A stretch of DNA of 64,000 bases, from the NCBI GenBank assembly GCA_037176885.1, contig JAWWNJ010000017.1:1302001-1366000 (forward strand), in the 5' to 3' direction. The stretch comes from Favolaschia claudopus. Its lineage: Eukaryota; Basidiomycota; Agaricomycetes; Agaricales; Mycenaceae. The notes beneath the pieces were generated by a model. That model was not told where the DNA came from. It saw nothing but the letters and a program-made list of their open reading frames with translations, and made no database searches. Made by a program: the position numbers and the translations under genes. Of this stretch, positions 40,001 through 50,774 are shown piece by piece (within the stretch, counting starts at the first letter, position 1; each line of letters begins with the position of its first letter).

Positions 40001-41561
40001 AGTGAACGAAATAAAATATTGTTCACCTCCGCGTCCACGAATACGAGCTTTGCCCCAAAGATCAGTGTAAGTCATGTCACCAATCTTTTCATATTTTCGT
40101 TCTGAGGTCTTGGGGAAAGGTAAGACATGTGCTTTGCCTTGAATACAGGCTGCACACTGGTGCGCGGGCTCACGAGAGTCAACATCCATGCCCTTGACCA
40201 TATTTTTGGCCTTGAGCTTCCGGATGTCTCGGTGATTAAGGTGTCCGAGCGCACGATGCCATTCATCCCAAGTTCGGGCTGGAAAGGCGTAAGTCGGGGG
40301 GCAAGAAGCGGGTTGCGAGGCGATGCGAAGTTTGTAAAGGCGCGATATTTTGTCACCGATAGCGAGGACAGTGCCAGTTTTGGATTGAATTTTGACAGTA
40401 TCGCCGTGGAAAATAGCGTGGTATCCGGCGTCGGTGAGTCGCGCGACTCGGCGCGAGAGAATGAGGTTACAGGGAGCTGTAGGCAGTGAAGGACATCACG
40501 GAGCATACAAGCTCGCGTCTGGTCTCCGACTGCAAAGGATAACGGAACGGTGCCGCGGCCAATGCCAGCGGTATCACCAATTCCAACGATTCGATGGCCG
40601 GGGTCTCGGAATACTGGGTGAAAAGCGATTTATTGCGGACTATGGACCTACTACAACCAGAATCTAATAACCAGTCGTCAGGTTGCAACCGTTGCAGTCC
40701 GTGGGAAGAAGACGGTTCGCGCGCAAGAAAACCAAAATCTTCATCGTCGTCGGATGACTTATTAACGGCGATGTGGGCGCGAGATATTGCCCTTGCCGTG
40801 CCAACGGCCTCGCGGGATCTGTTGGAATTGTTGTAATTATTCTGCTGGCGGTCGTCCCGATTGTTCTGCTGCTGTTGATCATGCTTGCTAGCGTAGTGTC
40901 CGAAATGACCACATTTGAAACACTTCACCTTGGACATATCAGCAGCGGGCAGAGCGGTGGTGGGATCGGCGGGAGTACGGGAACGACGGCGGGCATCCTC
41001 ATTGAGGATACGAGCAATCAGTTTGGTGGAATCACCGGCGGTGTCGTCGAGATCGATGAGACAAAACTATCCCATGATTCCGGAAGGGATTCGAGAAGGG
41101 TGTGGCGCAAATTCCAGGTCTTCGATCTTGTGACCAAGCCTAACGAGCTCAGTCTCGTACGAGCGCATCGTACGGATGTGCTCCTCGATGTCGGCATCCT
41201 CGGAGCAGATTTGTCGGTGGAATTTTCGGCGCGTAAGGGTGATGCCGATGGCGCCTTTGGCTTCATACATGTTGGAGAGAGCGGTCCAGGCCTCCTTGGC
41301 AGTAGTAGCCTTAGAGACGTAGACCAAGACGTTGTCGGCAACACGGAGGACGATGGTAGACAAAGCCTTGCGATCAGCTTTGTTCCATCGAGCGAGTTCG
41401 GCGGGATCGGTCGGTGGCGTGGCTTTCTCCTCGACGTGGGTGTCGTAGCCGAGGTCGGTCAAGATGTGAGACATCCTGACCTTCCAGACGGCGAAGTTTT
41501 CGGCGCCACGCAGCGGGTCGATGCGGTAGATGTGAGAGTCGGCGGTGGAGGAGGAAGACAT
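37013..41561 (-). pseudogene. copia gag-pol polyprotein, frameshifted and interrupted
   Basis: Fragments in order on the minus strand: gag from about 41561 (WKVRMSHILTDLGYDTHVE, EAWTALSNMYEAKGAI); a zinc knuckle near 40930 (CFKCGHFGHYASKH, with His in place of the last Cys); protease DDWLLDSGCS; GAG-pre-integrase (HRALGHLNHRDIRKLKAK, CAACIQGK); integrase core (YTDLWG, RFDNGSEY, NGVAERLNRTIVERART); RT from about 38890 (YAPTIRLETFRFLVALAARY, SLYGLKQAGHNWN, AVHVDDM, with His for the usual Tyr of YVDD); and RNase H (FSDADWGTS, ALSTMEAEFMAL, SKHIDIRYHFVRE). The end (QDNLADIFTKALPRPLFE, stop 37013-37015) is separated from the rest by the nested TIR element. At least five frame changes occur, several apparently single-base (for example one G missing near 38880), so it cannot be translated as read. 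Confidence 0.9.
37116..37569. mobile_element. Nested MULE-like MITE, 454 bp, with long TIRs and 9-bp TSD
   Basis: Long terminal inverted repeats of about 115-120 bp run inward from TAGACTCGTCACCAGTCTGC at the left and its complement at the right. They are nearly identical (for example ATATGTGG versus AAATGTGG). The flanks are a perfect 9-bp repeat GCGCAGTGG (37107-37115 and 37570-37578). The element splits the copia reading frame between LIHCA and SQDNLADIF. Long TIRs with a 9-bp TSD fit a non-autonomous Mutator-like element. It has no transposase. Confidence 0.85.
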
Positions 41562-41680
41562 GATGGAATGATGCGTGCCGAGATCAAATGGGGCAAGGCG
41601 GATCACAACTGGAGCAAGGCTCAACAGGGATGCGACGCAAACAAATGCACGAAATAGACTGCTTGTTCAAGGGTAGGCTA

Positions 41681-41694
41681 CGGGGCCGATAACC
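41681..41694 (-). other. Candidate primer-binding site of the copia element
   Basis: Directly after the 5' LTR the minus strand reads GGTTATCGGCCCCG. This resembles the reverse complement of an initiator tRNA-Met anticodon stem-loop (GGTTATGAGCCC), the half-tRNA priming known for Drosophila copia. The match is imperfect, so the assignment is tentative. Confidence 0.45.
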
Positions 41695-41870
41695 TGTTAA
41701 ACAAGAGAAAGTGGACAACGAGGTAGATGAATAAAGATGATATTTGTGCGAGCTCAGCGAGCTCTTTTTATACCTACAAACATGTAATCTAGAATAGTCT
41801 ACAACTAACTACAACTACTCGCGGAGCACTCGTTGAGTCGCTCCTTGAATATTCCCGCAAATTCTCAACA
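41695..41870 (-). repeat. 5' LTR of the copia element (176 bp) with TATA box
   Basis: The minus-strand LTR contains TATAAAAAG at 41764-41772, which is the likely promoter of the element, about 70 bp before the LTR end. Confidence 0.95.
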
Positions 41871-41875
41871 ATAGC

Positions 41876-44298
41876 CAACCCCTTATTTTCTTGTCCCCAT
41901 ACCATTTTCCGGAACTCGACGGATCCAACAAATCGCAAGTCCTCAGCACGTGACCGCGTCCCGACAACGCCGGTGTCCGAAAGAGGAAGTTCGGGGCTGT
42001 GTTGGTTCGTCTGCTTCCTCCCACCATGATTCCACCTGGTCCATTGCCCTCGCTACGCCCTCATCGGAATCCCAGCCACGCAAACGGCTTTGGGCTCTTT
42101 TCTAATCGATCATTGGCTTTGTCGCAATTCTTTGAAGTCCGGCGGCTGCCCAACAGACGTGATATCAAATCAATCGCGTTCGGAGGATGTTCCCTCCGAC
42201 GCGCAGAAGGGCACGGACTTGCGCATCGCGTATCCGTTGATTCACAGCACGAAAGAGCGTAACGAGATGTCGATTTCCGGTCGAAGTGGGGAGGTGAGCT
42301 GATTTGCCACTCTCGGAGTCCGCCAACTTGAACTGGGTGCTGACGAGCCTGGTCCGTATGGACTCTGGAGTGAGGAAAGTCGGATATGATCAGCTGTGTG
42401 TCTGCGAGTACGTACCTCTGAGGATTGATTACTTAAGCTCACGAGGGACTCAAGTCATTCACTTCAATGCATCCCTTCAAATCTTGTCGCTAAATCGGAG
42501 ACAGAGAAGACAGAGAAGACACTTTAACAAGAATTTCGTTCCCCAAAACATTCACCTCGACATGTTCTCGCTCGGCCCAACCGCTTCTCTTGAGTCCGCC
42601 TTTGTTCTAACTCGATTTTCAGGTCCCATATGAGGTATGTTACGCCAAGGCCACTATTGATTTCACGACTGAATCCTCCACGGAACCAAATTGAAATCCG
42701 TCCTGAAGCTGGTTGCCTTAGTTCAGTCACCTCCACATTCTCAAATTGACAATGGAGTTTGACTTCAGAACTCAGTTCAAGTAATCTCCCTTGACTGCAT
42801 TTCTTACGCCTTGGTTCAACTTTCGCTCGTCACTTGTTCCATCCTCGGGTCAGTGTCACCGTCCCCGAATCTCCTATTATTTTACCAGTGTAACTCCCGG
42901 GTGCGTTGATTCTCCACTGCACAACTCCGGGTAAGTAGATTTTGTCGTTGGCGTTTCGAAATACTCACAACTCCACAAACCTGATGTATCACCCCGTCGT
43001 CAAGAAATGCAAACGGTCTTCAGTGGGGCTCCACGGAATTTGCTCTGCACTGAGCTCGTGACTAGCCAAATTTATAGAGCAATTCGGAATTGCGTCGAAG
43101 GAAACAACAACTCCGAGTGTGCCGCCGCTTGGTTCATTCCGTGGGGTTGGCTTTCCATTTATATCGAGATTCTTGGTCCCAATAACCTTAATTTCGAGCC
43201 AGGGGCCCTTCCTTGACCCGTTTGCTTCGGCTCGAGTACCCTACATGAGCTTTCCTGGATGCAGTTCCATTCGGTCCGGCCGGTGTTCAAAGCCTTCGGT
43301 TCACATTCTCTTCAAGTGATTCACAGCTATATTTCCCGATATCGACACTCCGGTGTCCTTCTGCTCAACTCGGGAATTACAAGGGTATGTTGAACCGCCG
43401 TTTAAAAATTGGAGAACGAAAGGCTATCCAATGATTTTAGGTTAACGGCCGCAGTCTGAAGCCAACGCCGACATGCACTATGAATCGTTTCAAAGACACC
43501 GGTTGGCGCACATTCCCAGGCTTTCAGAGGGAAGATATCGCGATTTGAAAACCGTGTCTACTCGGTACAAGCGCTCACTCAACCCGTCGGCCAGGCGGAG
43601 CGGGGCCGGCCTTGTTCGTAATTTTCGCCATTCCGCGATGATAAATATTGGGATAACTCACTCGGTACTCCCGTGGTATCAGGCTCCATCAACTATTCGT
43701 TGTTCTGTCGCTGTTTACTGTTCTACCTTTGGTCAAGAACTTGGACTGCTCGGCCCACATCAATTTCTATGTGATACACGAGCGGGCCGCTAATCTTGCC
43801 TGACAAACGTGCATAGAACGTCCTACTCGTCTTCACAGCAGCTTCTGGACTAGCTCGACGCTGCTGACTATCTTTTGGGATCCGATCTCCGCAAGCCTGT
43901 TGTGCGGCAAGTGTGTCGCAGGCCGAAGAATCAAGAAGTCCTGGTTCAATATCCGAACAGCGAATGGTCGCATTCTATCCTCATCAGCGTGAGTCTGAGC
44001 CTTCGAATTGTGGTCTCCAAGCTAGCTGAACTGCTCCACATTAGCGACAATCGCGAAATTTTCGAGATTAGCGAACTAGCGCCGAACCCTGGTCCTTGAT
44101 GACGGTCACATTCCCTGTCTGTTGCCCCGGATCTGACTCCACATTTATTACTCTCGGTGCGCGAAAGATTCTGAGCTATAGTGATGTTTTTCAGGGGATT
44201 CCTTCTTCGACACATTCAAATTGATTTGGCGCGTATGTCTTCACAGTCTCTGATTTATTAGCGCCATGACGCAGTTGAAACGCTAGGACTATGTTAGA
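41876..44298. other. Intergenic region, no gene seen
   Basis: Only short unrelated open frames occur. A small tandem AGACAGAGAAGACAGAGAAGAC lies near 42500. No domain or RNA gene is recognisable. Confidence 0.4.
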
Positions 44299-44304
44299 CT
44301 GTTC

Positions 44305-45357
44305 TATGGCGGTCCAAATGCACATTTAATATTGCGCTGGTTTTTTCGCCGAAAATCCGATTTCGCGCACCTTTTTTGCCCGAAAGTCAAATTTGCGCAC
44401 CTTTTGCAGCCGAAAGTCCGAGGAGAAAGACCAGCGCGGAATTGGGCGTTTTCGCGCTGGTTTTGTTTGCAATCTCGCGCACCTTTTTCAGCGCACATTG
44501 TCTGCGCACCTTTTTTTACTCATCTTTTTTCTTGTCAAAAGAGGCCTCTCCACACCTTGGATATGCCCAGTTCCTCGTTTGGCTTATATAAGCGGAAGAA
44601 GTGCAGAAAATAAGACGTTCAGCCGACAGCCGGCTTGATGGGTTGGCAGTTGCCATCATCATCTAGCCCGGCTAAACACCGGCTTGCTATCCCAAGCGAT
44701 GGGTTCTCATTGCAACCACAAAACCGAGCTCAGAGCTACATATACGGCTTTCATTACCACGAGTCAGGTGGGAGCCAGTAAAACTCCTTGAGAATTGGTG
44801 CGGTTTGGCAGCCTTGTACCAAACCAGAGTCAGTTCAATTGGGAGATCAAGTCCGATGGAAATGGTAAAGGCAATGGGCACACTCCTCACTGTCAGTTCA
44901 GAATATCAAACAGCTTCTCATTGACTCAATAGTATATCCTTCAAAGGCTTTGATAGACACTATAGACCAAGTTCCGGTGGATTTTTGGTAAGTTGAAATG
45001 TGCCATCATCTCTGCCTTCCGGAGTGCCGATGCCGGCACTCGGCAGGCCATTTTCGAACAATTCGCTGTACTTCTCCTGCGTGTAAAGCCAGAAGACAAC
45101 CAGCGGCATATCTGAGACATAGAAAGGTCTCCTTTGACAAGAGAAAAAAATAAGTAAAAAAAAAGGTGCGCAGACTTGTGCGCTGAAAAGGTGCGCGATG
45201 TTGCAAACAAAACCAGCGCGAAAACACGCGATTCCGCTGGTTTTTCTCCTCGGGCTTTCGGCTGCAAAAGGTGCGCAAATTTGACTTTCGGGCAAAAAAG
45301 GTGCGTGAAACTCGAAAAAAACCAGCGCATTATTAAATGTGCATTTGGACCGCCATA
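44305..45357. mobile_element. Foldback/TIR element, 1,053 bp
   Basis: The two ends form a long inverted repeat beginning TATGGCGGTCCAAATGCACA at 44305 and ending with its complement at 45357. Similarity is strong for about 270 bp and continues, more diverged, to about 350 bp per arm. The arms are rich in the word GCGCACCTTTT. A 6-bp direct repeat CTGTTC flanks the element (44299-44304 and 45358-45363). The interior has no coding capacity, and the similar translated frames in both arms are simply the inverted copies. The superfamily is unclear. Confidence 0.75.
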
Positions 45358-45363
45358 CTGTTC

Positions 45364-46709
45364 GACTTTGACTTGGCCCGCCTCTGGAAACAACCGCGGG
45401 TATGTATTACCGCCAAGTCAGCAATCACCCGAAATTCCACAGAAAAGAAAATTTGAGAAGGAGATGTTACAAATCAGACACGAATCGATATTTCTTGCCA
45501 AGAACGTTGACGCCAGCTTTCTTGTATCTGTTGAGCTATCAGGCGGAGGGCAAGAAGGACCGAACCTGAAGGGAAACTGATATCCGTGCCTCTGCCATCT
45601 GCTGTCTTACCCTGTCTTTTGCTGTCCCTGGACCAGTGTGGCGGAATTTAAACGTTTTCGAATTGTTGAGCTTGTGCCTATGGACCTACTCAAGCAGTGG
45701 CGCGGCTGAATCCCAGGCACGGCTCGTGAATCTCTATCCTACCTTCTCTTGTTTCAGGCACAACTTTCAACGGATCAAAACGAAGATCCCTAGATCCCGC
45801 CTGTCATTTTAGTGGCTGTGCTGCTTCTTTTCCTTCTCCTCGATGGTCCCGGCCCGGCGATGCACTTAAACTTGCGCGAACCCAATGTAGGCCTGGCGAA
45901 ACCAGGTGTCAAGTAAGTCTTCACAAAATTACTCTGCAACCGTTTATCCAAATTGTGCTATTTAAGCAACAATTCAAGACAGGGCGCCGGCGGCCCAACT
46001 TGAAGTCTTGCATCCGCGCGCTGAACAGCCTAAGGGCGTGTCGTTCAAGTTCAACATTTGATTCAAGTATTCCGGCTACAGGTGTTGAAACAAAGAATGC
46101 TTTCTGACGGAGACTCAGTATTTCATGGGGCAGTGAATTGGCGCGTCTTGTTCATCCTCCATGAATTTCAAAGCTTCCGCTTGATTCTATGTTGAATTTC
46201 TCACCGGATGTAATGTTTGTGAGAATACTGCGCGAAATATGCATAGGTCACGGAATCTCCGCACATACACCAAAGTCACAGACTGAGATAAACCGACGGC
46301 CAGGAAAAGAAAAGGAAGAGACGCACTTCCACGTGACCCGCGAAACGAGCTTGTTCCTGTTTACTATCAAGCCCCTTGCGAGTCCTTGCATCCTCTCAAG
46401 TGACTAGTCTCGCTACTCGAACTTTCTGCCGACTTGATGAGAAGATAGTCTTGCTCAAAGATCTATGGAAATATAGTCTCCATAACCGGTGAGTGGCATT
46501 TTTCGATGCATAAGTAACAGCTAAGATCCGACTTCGATACCATTCCAGCCTCGCTGCCTCAGCCTCCAAGTGCCAGGACCTAGGACTTCCACGATTTTGC
46601 GCCCCGCACGGTGTAAAAGCTACAATTGTTTCGATTCTATCTTTTCTGCCTGACTCGGACGACTGGCAGCGAACGCACGCCACTCCAGAAGTTTTGTGAG
46701 CTCTTCAAA
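45364..46709. other. Intergenic region upstream of the F-box pair
   Basis: No supported gene. The right end presumably holds the promoter of the F-box locus starting at 46710. No clear TATA box was seen. Confidence 0.4.
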
Positions 46710-48217
46710 ATGACACCCTTGCCGTCCTTCGCGTTTTCTGACGATCAACCGTTGCCTCCGGTATCCTTCGCACATCTGTTGCGTTCGAATACACCTCCTC
46801 ATGCCGCCGAGGCCTCCCTCATGAGTTCTTATGTCGACGAACTGGAATCACACCTCGCATCCCTTGACAAGGCTATTTCTCCCCTCCTGCTCTATCGAGA
46901 AGAGCTTCAGCGAACCATCGAAGCTCACAAAGCGACCCTCTCTCCCATCCGCCGCCTACCGCCCGAAATCCTGGGCCTGATCTTCTGGGAGGTCGTTCGC
47001 GCTGCATACTTCTTCAAAGATATCTCAGAGGTCTTTCCTCCTATCACATTGCACGGCCCATGGTTATTGGCTCGTGTATGTCGGCGTTGGTACGAGGTGA
47101 CTTTGGCGACCCCTTCGCTATGGTCGATGATTTTTCTGGATCTGGATCGCGTCGGAGACAAAGGTGCCGTGCCGTTGCTCGAGCTTCAGGTGCTGCGGTC
47201 GCAAGATGTCCCGTTAACCTGGAAGATCTTCCGCGAGGACAAAACCGAAGTGTCTCATCCGGCCCTTGACCCTCGGCCTCGCGGTGGAGGATAGCGGTCA
47301 TATACGTAACTTCTCATGTCCTCAGACAAATGGCGGGCCTGCAAGGTGGCTTCCCCCACCTGAAAATCCTGAGCTATCACGGGGATCTTGATTTTGACGA
47401 TGTCGCTATAGAACAAGCTTGTCAGGACCTGTTTTCTGAAACTCCGCAGTTGAGAAGTCTTCAAGCTATAGCCTGGAGCCCTGATAGTTATGTCCATCCT
47501 CGCTTTACGCTCCCATGGCACCAGCTCACGCGTTTGGTTTTGATATCGGAGTTCAATACTGAAACTTTGGCGTTGCTCGGGGAGTTATCGAGTATCATCG
47601 AGTGCAAGCTAGGCTGCGCACATACTCTTCCTCTTTCCCGAGATCGTGACACTATCCGTCTCCTTCATCTACGCTCCTTGACTCTATATGTCGAGGAAAC
47701 CGATGACGAAACCGAGACGGCGCCGATATACATAAAACAAAGCTCCGTGCTTGATTTCCTGGAGACGCCCTGCCTCGAAAGCCTCACCATCCACTCAACG
47801 GCTGATGAAGAGGTGATTCTCGACTTCATCACCCGCTCCACATGTATCAACACTCTCCGTTCCTTCCGCTTCCTTGCCAACTCTATCAATCATGACCTCG
47901 TCTTGCAGCTTGCGAAGAACCTGCCTCATCTCACCTTTCTTGATATCGGAGATTTTGCAGGGAGCCTGGAAGCCGACGACGACGATGGTGATGGTGAATC
48001 CACGATACCCGCCTTTGTCCAGGCCCTCTCGAATCAATGGTCGAAGATCGGGCAGGAGCGTTCCCTGCATGTGCGTATCGCGGATTCGCACATAGATGCG
48101 GAATCCGCGCGCGAGATCGCTCGTAGGCTTGAGCCACTCCGTGCAAAGTCGTTGCTCGTTGATGTCTTGTGGTGGCTCTCACCACCCCGCATTGTAATAT
48201 CGGATTTCGAATATTAA
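46710..48217 (+). pseudogene. F-box/LRR protein, frameshifted copy
   Basis: An F-box protein would recruit substrates to an SCF ubiquitin ligase through Skp1. The frame opens at 46710 with a leader (DDQPLPPVSFAHLLRSNTP), an N-terminal helix (SYVDELESHLASLDKAISPL), the F-box core RRLPPEILGLIFWEV, then CRRWYEVTLATPSLWSMIFL. The frame stops at 47294 and the similarity resumes in another frame to 48217 (FPHLKILSYHGDLD, LDFLETPCLESLTIHST, ISDFEY). Aligned to the intact neighbour at 48630, 10 bp are missing between 47270 and 47285, after HPALD and before RWRIAVIYV. Both parts otherwise align along their full length with the paralog. The product would be truncated after the F-box, losing the LRR-like substrate region. 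No GT-AG intron repairs the frame in an obvious way. Confidence 0.8.
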
Positions 48218-48629
48218 GCCAAGGTCTGGCCTTTCTGGCTCACCTTTGTCGAATACTATATCGGAGTATTGTTTTCTTGTCACTGGCGTTCATCGCCTTG
48301 TATCGAATACTGCGTACTGCGTTTAGTACTTCTCGAATAGACAGTTTGTCTACTTCCTCCATTAGCCTTCCGAGCAGCAAAGAAGGAAACGAGAGAAAAG
48401 AACGCAGAATGGTTCACTGGCAGTGTGACCAGCGTGACCCATCCTGGGCCTCTTGTCCTCGACCACCACACGAGTCGCGTCCCCTTCCCTAGCTACCCCA
48501 GCGCACACAACGCGTAACCTGAACCCGGACTCTTCTCATATATTCTTCGGACATATACCGCCTTGTCTGGTTCGGCGCACTTCGCGATCAGTGGCCAAAA
48601 TTGAATCTCGACGACTCAGCACGCGCTAC
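48218..48629. other. Spacer between tandem F-box copies
   Basis: A 412-bp intergenic spacer. An open frame (48453-48629) is continuous with the downstream gene but shows no similarity to the upstream copy's leader, so the start was placed at 48630. Confidence 0.5.
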
Positions 48630-50141
48630 ATGTCACCATCTTCCGTAGCCACCCTCCATGAGCCACCATTGCCCCCAGCATCTATCGCCCATCTCCTCGA
48701 AACGAATGCTGCACCCCAGGGCATAGAAACCAATCTAGTCAGCTCATACATCCAAGAACTTGAATCACATATTGCGTCGGTAGCAGACGCGATGGAACTT
48801 CTCAAACGTCGTCGTGCAGAAGTCCGGCGAACCTTGAAGGCTTGCAGAGCCGCTCTGTCCCCCATTCGCCGCTTGCCCCCAGAAATCCTGGGATTAATCT
48901 TTTCGGAGGGTGTTGGCACCACGTACTTCTTTGGGGACATTTCCGAAGTCCAGCCGCCCGTTACCCAGCACGCCCCGTGGTTATTCACTCGTGTATGTCG
49001 GCATTGGTCTGCAGTGGCCTTAGCGACTCCTTCGCTGTGGGCACTTATGTTTGTCGACCTCGATCGCATGGGAGTGAGGGGCGCGATTCCGTTGACAAAA
49101 CTCTATATTGAGCGGTCGCGAAATGTGCCCTTGACCTTGAAGATCTTCCACGAGCGTGGGGTCGAGCCACATCCAGTCCTTGATGTTTTGCTCTCCTCAT
49201 CCGCGCAGTGGAGGGTAGCTGACCTCTACATGACTCCCCCTGTACTACAACAAATCACGCGTGTTCAAAATGGGTTCCCTATCCTGAGGACCCTGCGCAT
49301 CTCTGTTGATTTCGCGATGGATGATGATTTTCCTGACGTGTCATCACTCGACCAGGTTTTTTGGGATGTATTTTCCACAACTCCGGAGCTGAGGCACGTT
49401 CAGGCTCACTCCTGGGCTATTTCCGGATTCATTCGCCCTCCCTTCACTCTCCCCTGGCATCAGCTCACTGTCTTATCCACGACTACGACCTCGAACATTG
49501 AAGCTCTAGCTGTGCTTGAAAAACTATTGAATATCAACAAATGCACAATCGCGTTCTCGGAGAATCTTATTCTTATCCGGGATCATGGCACGGTTCATCT
49601 TCCTTACCTGCGGGCTTTAGCGCTGCAGATTGAGGATGAGGATGGGGTGGTGATATACGAGAAACACACCTCCATACTCGATTTCTTGGAGACTCCGTCA
49701 TTGACCAGCCTCGTTCTTTTTTCTACGGCGGACGAGGAAGCAGTCTTGGGACTGATCACACGCTCGAACTGTGCTAGCTCCCTCACATCCCTCCACCTCC
49801 ACTCACACACGATTTACCCTGACCTGGCTCTACGCCTAACAACAAAACTCCCTTGCCTTACCTTCCTCGAGCTCGGAGACTTCGACGGAAAGCTCTCCCC
49901 TGATTTTCCCTTGCCCCTCCCGGACTTCGTTCATCATTTCTCACAGCAGTGGCTGAAAACGCAGAAAGCCAATGATGGACGGCAGACGCTCAGCCTGCGG
50001 GTTAGGGACCGAGCTCTAGAAGCAAAGGACGCTCAACGTATCACCGTAAGGTATAGGCGTCTGGAAAGGGATCGGTTGTTTATTAAGGTGTTGTCGGCAA
50101 TCGTATATCCCAGTATCATCACGGAGCACTTCGAGTATTAA
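48630..50141 (+). CDS. F-box/LRR protein, intact
   Basis: A single-exon gene of 503 residues. The start at 48630 was chosen because MSPSSVATLHEPPLPPAS aligns with the leader of the upstream paralog. An upstream in-frame ATG at 48453 would add 59 unaligned residues. Order: leader helix (YIQELESHIASVADAMELL, about 40-58), F-box core RRLPPEILGLIFSE (about 80-93), CRHWSAVALATPSLWALMFV, then LRR-like strands and helices to the C-terminus (LPCLTFLELGDFDGKL near residue 410, ending ITEHFEY). This is the usual Agaricomycete F-box/LRR design, predicted to act as an SCF substrate adaptor. Its substrate is unknown. It is a tandem duplicate of the broken copy at 46710-48217. Confidence 0.88.
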   Translation: MSPSSVATLHEPPLPPASIAHLLETNAAPQGIETNLVSSYIQELESHIASVADAMELLKRRRAEVRRTLKACRAALSPIRRLPPEILGLIFSEGVGTTYFFGDISEVQPPVTQHAPWLFTRVCRHWSAVALATPSLWALMFVDLDRMGVRGAIPLTKLYIERSRNVPLTLKIFHERGVEPHPVLDVLLSSSAQWRVADLYMTPPVLQQITRVQNGFPILRTLRISVDFAMDDDFPDVSSLDQVFWDVFSTTPELRHVQAHSWAISGFIRPPFTLPWHQLTVLSTTTTSNIEALAVLEKLLNINKCTIAFSENLILIRDHGTVHLPYLRALALQIEDEDGVVIYEKHTSILDFLETPSLTSLVLFSTADEEAVLGLITRSNCASSLTSLHLHSHTIYPDLALRLTTKLPCLTFLELGDFDGKLSPDFPLPLPDFVHHFSQQWLKTQKANDGRQTLSLRVRDRALEAKDAQRITVRYRRLERDRLFIKVLSAIVYPSIITEHFEY

Positions 50142-50774
50142 TACAAGATTTGTCTACCATTGAATACTTCGTGTTGGGATTATCCTCGCCGTGAACGCAG
50201 GATTGGCCACGTATTTTCGCCGAAGCGCAGCACGAATCGCGATCGACAATGTCTCGTAATTTCTTCCACAGCCTTGAGAAGTACATACCGGTATGTTTGC
50301 AGCCTTCGCATGGACTCCGGCGATACTTTCCCTTGGTTACTTCAAGCATAGGTATCATTACCGACGGCAAGGTTTAACGTGAAGAAGACTGGGTGTAGTG
50401 GATCTGGAATGGACAGGAAAATCCCGAATAACTTGAAGACGATACTCATTTTATTTTTTCCTTCCAACACTTCGTTATGTTTATCATGCCGGAAAATCTA
50501 CGTTCACAGAGTATACTGAAGCAACTCTAGCAATAGAATATGATACGATGGGATCGTATAAGATCGTATGTCCAAGCAGTCCAGCACCGATCACATCCGA
50601 TTCGTCGGGAGGCAGTGCCAGGGCTCTGCCGCTCATTCTACGCGCAGTTGCTTCATCTGCCACAGATCCATCTTCGCAATCGACTGCGCAGTTGGACGGA
50701 ATGGGGCCACGAAGCTATAAGATCACAGCAAAACTCAGAGGTCAAAGTCACTTTACTTTTCACCCAGCCAAATC
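50142..50774. other. Spacer between F-box gene and cyclin copy 3
   Basis: A 633-bp stretch without a supported gene. It contains the promoter of the cyclin gene starting at 50775. Repeated GATCGTA/GATCGTAT words occur near 50550. Confidence 0.4.

Larger units (their letters stand above)
36827..41870 (-). mobile_element. Ty1/copia LTR retrotransposon, full length (5,044 bp)
   Basis: The element is bounded by two LTRs (36827-37000 and 41695-41870) that begin and end TGTT...AACA, and is flanked by a perfect 5-bp target duplication ATAGC (36822-36826 and 41871-41875). The element reads on the minus strand. Its 5' LTR is at the right, followed by a candidate primer-binding site (41681-41694). A polypurine tract GAGGGGGAG (37001-37009) abuts the 3' LTR. 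The internal order is gag, zinc knuckle, protease, integrase, RT, RNase H. Integrase before RT defines the copia type. The LTRs differ by one substitution and two single-base indels, so insertion was recent. A second element (37116-37569) is nested in the RNase H end. Confidence 0.95.

Noticed and set aside
38834..41657. Plus-strand open frames across the copia element (for example 40773-41657, 294 codons)
   Set aside because: They are antisense shadows of gag-pol; the minus strand carries the integrase, RT and RNase H motifs.
44332..45393. Similar translated frames on opposite strands suggesting a duplicated gene
   Set aside because: They are the inverted arms of the foldback element read in mirror orientation; lysine and phenylalanine-rich words come from GCGCACCTTTT repeats.
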